This document shows positions 6,631 to 9,514 of a stretch of DNA of 9,514 nucleotides, piece after piece. Position numbers and translations under genes: made by a program. The notes beneath the pieces were generated by a model. It did not search any database, was not told the origin of the DNA, and saw only the letters and a program-made list of their open reading frames with translations. The stretch covers positions 1 through 9,514 of the forward strand of contig JAQTNZ010000057.1 in NCBI GenBank assembly GCA_028713595.1, in the 5' to 3' direction. Each line of letters opens with the position of its first letter. Position 1 is the stretch's first letter. This DNA comes from Methylovulum sp. (GTDB lineage: Bacteria; Pseudomonadota; Gammaproteobacteria; Methylococcales; Methylomonadaceae).

Positions 6631-7185
6631 CTACCACATCAAATCATCAGGCACTTGAAACGCGGGATAAGGATCATCGGCTGACGTAGTTGCTTCTACT
6701 TCGTCTTGGAAATAAACCACGATGCTCTCCGGCTGACGTTCGCTGATTTTTTTGGCAATATCGGCGGCCACCACTTCGTAAGCCTTTTCAAACCTGACCA
6801 CGGCGGCGCGGCCTTTGCTGATGTGCTCGCGTAGGGTTTCGCTGACATACAAGGTCTTGACCTTGTTATTGTCGGTAAAACGGTAGGCGACACCTTCGGG
6901 GTCTTGCCGCTGGCGGTTTTGCTCGATCAGTTGCTTGACTTGGGCGGCAAGTTCTTTTTGCGCCTCTTGCTGGCGACGCAGTTGGTTTAGCTCACGGTCA
7001 CGCTCGACTTTTTCGGCTTGGGCTTTTAACACCAACTCTTTCGCCTCATCCACCACGGTGACATTATTTTTGGCCTGCATTTTGGTTTGCTTGCGCTTAT
7101 CCGCTTGGGCTTTTTTCGCCTGTGCGGAACTGGCTAAGCCGGATTTTAAAAGCTGCTCTTGTAAGGATAATTTGGGTTTGCTCAT
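6631..7185 (-). CDS. yaiL: DUF2058 (YaiL-like) protein
   Basis: The 184-residue product matches the DUF2058 family, known in E. coli as YaiL (179 residues), whose biochemical role is not established; it has been labelled nucleoprotein/polynucleotide-associated. It opens with KLSLQEQLLKSGL, followed by a highly charged lysine/glutamate-rich helical region (about residues 20-90) that includes AAQVKQLIEQNR. It ends in DDPYPAFQVPDDLMW, nearly the same as the E. coli tail. The start is taken as the ATG at 7185 because it places the conserved KLSLQEQLL at residues 5-13, as in homologues; an in-frame start at 7236 would add 17 residues unlike the family. The gene lies 56 bases after mfd on the same strand and may share its transcript or use a promoter in that gap. 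Cytoplasmic, no membrane segment. Family call firm, function unknown. Confidence 0.9.
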   Translation of the reverse strand: MSKPKLSLQEQLLKSGLASSAQAKKAQADKRKQTKMQAKNNVTVVDEAKELVLKAQAEKVERDRELNQLRRQQEAQKELAAQVKQLIEQNRQRQDPEGVAYRFTDNNKVKTLYVSETLREHISKGRAAVVRFEKAYEVVAADIAKKISERQPESIVVYFQDEVEATTSADDPYPAFQVPDDLMW

Positions 7186-7203
7186 GTGCTGTCTATTGTT
7201 AGA

Positions 7204-7231
7204 GTTATAAGTGAGGATGGCAACCACGCAA
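7204..7231 (-). promoter_or_regulatory. Possible promoter of the DUF2058 gene
   Basis: On the minus strand TTGCGT (complement of 7226-7231) and TATAAC (complement of 7204-7209) are separated by 16 bases. The -10 fits the sigma-70 consensus at five of six positions, the -35 only at three. Transcription would start about 12 bases before the ATG at 7185, leaving little room for a ribosome-binding site, and none is evident. Tentative. Confidence 0.3.
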
Positions 7232-7241
7232 GCCACTATTG

Positions 7242-9514
7242 TTACGGATTTATCATTGTTTCTGCTACAGGCAAAGTCAATTGTTTTAACAAGTTGCCGA
7301 CGAACTCCGCCTTCTGTTCAACACCGGTAAAAGCTTGGCTAAATTTGAGTTTATCCATGCCATCGAGTTTGTAAATTTGGGCTTGGGTTTGGATCAGCTT
7401 GATTAATTGTTCGGCGTTGATGTTGGGAGCCGTGCCAAAGACAATGCGTCCACCCATCGCCGTGGCTTCGATTTTTTTTATGCCCAATTGTTCCGCCTGC
7501 TGTTTTAGTCCGGTGACGCTAAATAAGGTTTTGACAGGTTCAGGCAACAGCCCGAAACGGTCGATCATTTCGATTTGCAACTCGCGCAAGTCCTCCGCCG
7601 TGTCCGCGCTGGAGATACGTTTGTACAACACCAGACGGGCGTGGATGTCGGGCAGGTAATCTTCGGGGATAAGGGCGGCGGCTTGCAAATCCACTTCCGG
7701 GCCTTTGTCCATCGGCGCATCCAACTCCAATTCTTTGCCGGCTTTCAGCGAATCCACCGCCCGTTGCAACAATTCGGTGTACATCGTAAAGCCGATTTCT
7801 TGGATTTGTCCGCTTTGGTCATCGCCGAGCAATTCCCCTGCCCCGCGTATTTCCATGTCGTGCGAAGAGAGCATAAAACCAGCACCTAAATCGCCGGACG
7901 CTTCAACCGCTTCCAAGCGTTTTTGCGCGTCTTTGCTCATCAAATTTTTCGGCGGCACAATAAAGTAAGCATAAGCGCGGTGGTGCGAGCGCCCTACCCG
8001 TCCGCGCAATTGGTGCAGTTGCGCCAGGCCCAATTTGTCGGCACGGTTGATGATGATGGTGTTGGCGCTGGGTATGTCGATGCCGCTTTCGATAATCGTG
8101 CTGCACAACAGCAAATTAAAACGCTGATGGTAAAAGTCCAGCATGATGCGCTCCAAATCGCGTTCGGGCATTTGCCCGTGGGCAATTTGGATACGCGCTT
8201 CCGGCAATAGGGCTTCCAGCTCCCGCGCCATTTTATCCATGGATTTGACATCGTTATGCAGAAAGAACACTTGCCCGCCGCGCCGGATTTCGCGCAGGCA
8301 AGCTTCTTTAATTTGCGCGTCCACCCAAGTGCTGATAAAGGTTTTGATGGCGTGACGATTAGGCGGCGGACTGGCGATGATGGAAATATCCCGCAAGCCG
8401 GACAAAGCCATATTTAGGGTGCGCGGAATCGGCGTGGCGGTCAGCGTCAGCATATCCAATTCATTGCGCAATTTTTTGAAATGCTCTTTTTGGCGCACAC
8501 CAAAACGGTGTTCCTCATCAATCACCACCAACCCCAGAGCCTTATATTTCAACTCCTTGGATAGCAACGTGTGGGTACCGATGACAATATCGACTTGCCC
8601 TTGCGCCAAGGCTGCGGCAATTTCTTTTTGCTGTTTAGGGGTGACAAAGCGCGACATGACTTCGATACGCACGGGCCAATCGGCAAAGCGGTCGCAGAAA
8701 TTTTGGTAATGCTGTTGCGCCAATAAAGTGGTGGGGACTAGCACGGCGACTTGTTTGCCGCTTTGTACGGCGATGAACGCCGCCCGCATCGACACTTCAG
8801 TCTTACCGAAGCCGACATCGCCACAAATCACCCTATCCATCGGTTGCGGGCTGGCCATATCGGCCAATATGGCTAAAATTGCGGTGTGCTGGTCGGGGGT
8901 TTCCTCAAACGGAAACGCCTCGGCAAAGGTTTGATACTCGGTGTTTTCAATAACAAAGGCATGGCCTTGCTTGATGGCACGTTGGGCGTGGATTTCCAAC
9001 AATTCGGCGGCGACATCACGGATTTTCTCGATAGCCTTTTTCTTGGTTTTCGCCCATTGGTCGCCACCTAATTTGTGCAATGGCGCCGTGTCAGGATTTG
9101 TCCCCGTATAACGGCCTATGACATGCAAGGTGGACACGGGGACATAGAGCTTGTCGTTATTGGCATATTCCAAGGTCAAAAATTCCGCCGGAATGCCGCC
9201 AATGGTCAGGGTTTGTAAGCCCAGATAACGGCCTACGCCATGTTCCTGATGGACAACGGGTGAGCCGATGGTCAATTCATTCAGGTTATTGACGATGGCT
9301 TCCAACTCACGCGCGGCGGATTTGCGCCGACGGCGTTGCTGCTGGACTTTTTCGCCGGACAACAGCGGCTCGGTAATGATTGCCAAGGCGGGGTCGAGCA
9401 ACCAGAAGCTGTGTTCCACGGGGGCGACCACCATGCACACGCGGGCTTCGCTGTCCAAAAACTGCTGCCAACTATCGACACGCTTGCTGCTGATCCGGCA
9501 CGCCCTTAGCCTAT
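7242..9514 (-). CDS. mfd: Mfd transcription-repair coupling factor, C-terminal two thirds
   Basis: The frame is open to the right edge (first complete codon at 9512), so the N-terminal part lies outside; about 756 residues remain of about 1150. Mfd displaces RNA polymerase stalled at DNA lesions and recruits UvrA. Domains in order: the end of the N-terminal module with an arginine-rich linker (QRRRRK), the RNA-polymerase-interacting domain starting at IGSPVVHQEHGVGRYLGL, then the superfamily 2 translocase with Walker A GDVGFGKTE (near 8800), the DEEHRFG box, LTATPIPRTL, and IIESGIDIPSANTIIINRAD with QLRGRVGR. The C-terminal TRCF regulatory domain contains LGDDQSGQIQEIGF and ends at MINP. A TTG at 9458 is an internal leucine codon, not the start. 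All translocase motifs seen are intact. It converges on the exosortase-type genes and is followed by the DUF2058 gene 56 bases downstream. Confidence 0.97.
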   Translation of the reverse strand, partial: RLRACRISSKRVDSWQQFLDSEARVCMVVAPVEHSFWLLDPALAIITEPLLSGEKVQQQRRRRKSAARELEAIVNNLNELTIGSPVVHQEHGVGRYLGLQTLTIGGIPAEFLTLEYANNDKLYVPVSTLHVIGRYTGTNPDTAPLHKLGGDQWAKTKKKAIEKIRDVAAELLEIHAQRAIKQGHAFVIENTEYQTFAEAFPFEETPDQHTAILAILADMASPQPMDRVICGDVGFGKTEVSMRAAFIAVQSGKQVAVLVPTTLLAQQHYQNFCDRFADWPVRIEVMSRFVTPKQQKEIAAALAQGQVDIVIGTHTLLSKELKYKALGLVVIDEEHRFGVRQKEHFKKLRNELDMLTLTATPIPRTLNMALSGLRDISIIASPPPNRHAIKTFISTWVDAQIKEACLREIRRGGQVFFLHNDVKSMDKMARELEALLPEARIQIAHGQMPERDLERIMLDFYHQRFNLLLCSTIIESGIDIPSANTIIINRADKLGLAQLHQLRGRVGRSHHRAYAYFIVPPKNLMSKDAQKRLEAVEASGDLGAGFMLSSHDMEIRGAGELLGDDQSGQIQEIGFTMYTELLQRAVDSLKAGKELELDAPMDKGPEVDLQAAALIPEDYLPDIHARLVLYKRISSADTAEDLRELQIEMIDRFGLLPEPVKTLFSVTGLKQQAEQLGIKKIEATAMGGRIVFGTAPNINAEQLIKLIQTQAQIYKLDGMDKLKFSQAFTGVEQKAEFVGNLLKQLTLPVAETMINP

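Noticed and set aside
7186..7236. Longer start of the DUF2058 protein with 17 extra residues
   Set aside because: The extra residues are unlike the family, which begins just before the KLSLQEQLL segment; the ATG at 7185 fits the E. coli YaiL length.

Overview
The window is ordinary chromosomal DNA of a gammaproteobacterium. The order mnmG-rsmG-parA-parB is the classic replication-origin-proximal arrangement. The DUF2058 protein ends in the PDDLMW tail that I know from E. coli YaiL. A pair of 'exosortase A system-associated' enzymes is typical of bacteria with PEP-CTERM/exosortase exopolysaccharide loci, including methanotrophs of the Methylococcales. The assignment to a methanotroph-like gammaproteobacterium is an inference from gene content, not proven.

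Layout. Plus strand: the C-terminal half of MnmG (1-1011, cut by the left edge), RsmG (1011-1661), ParA (1666-2433), a small protein carrying the ParA-contacting N-terminal motif of ParB but no DNA-binding domain (2420-2686), a 121-base gap with interleaved inverted repeats and a possible promoter, ParB (2808-3689), an AMP-forming acyl-CoA/ACP ligase (3740-5338) and a fold-III PLP-dependent decarboxylase (5341-6573). Minus strand, converging on these: a DUF2058/YaiL-like protein (6631-7185) and the C-terminal two thirds of Mfd (7242-9514, cut by the right edge). A hairpin flanked by A- and T-rich sequence lies in the 57-base convergent gap. Genes are tightly packed; the largest non-coding stretch is 121 bases.

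Function. MnmG and RsmG modify tRNA and 16S rRNA. ParA and ParB segregate the chromosome origin, and the small protein between them may be an extra ParA regulator. The ligase and decarboxylase form a two-step module that probably activates a small carboxylic or amino acid and decarboxylates it, perhaps on a carrier protein. Their place directly after parB, where many gammaproteobacteria have the atp operon, is unexpected. Mfd couples DNA repair to transcription.

The most interesting item is the 88-residue ParB-N-like protein. No mobile element, CRISPR array, tRNA, rRNA or convincing parS site was seen.
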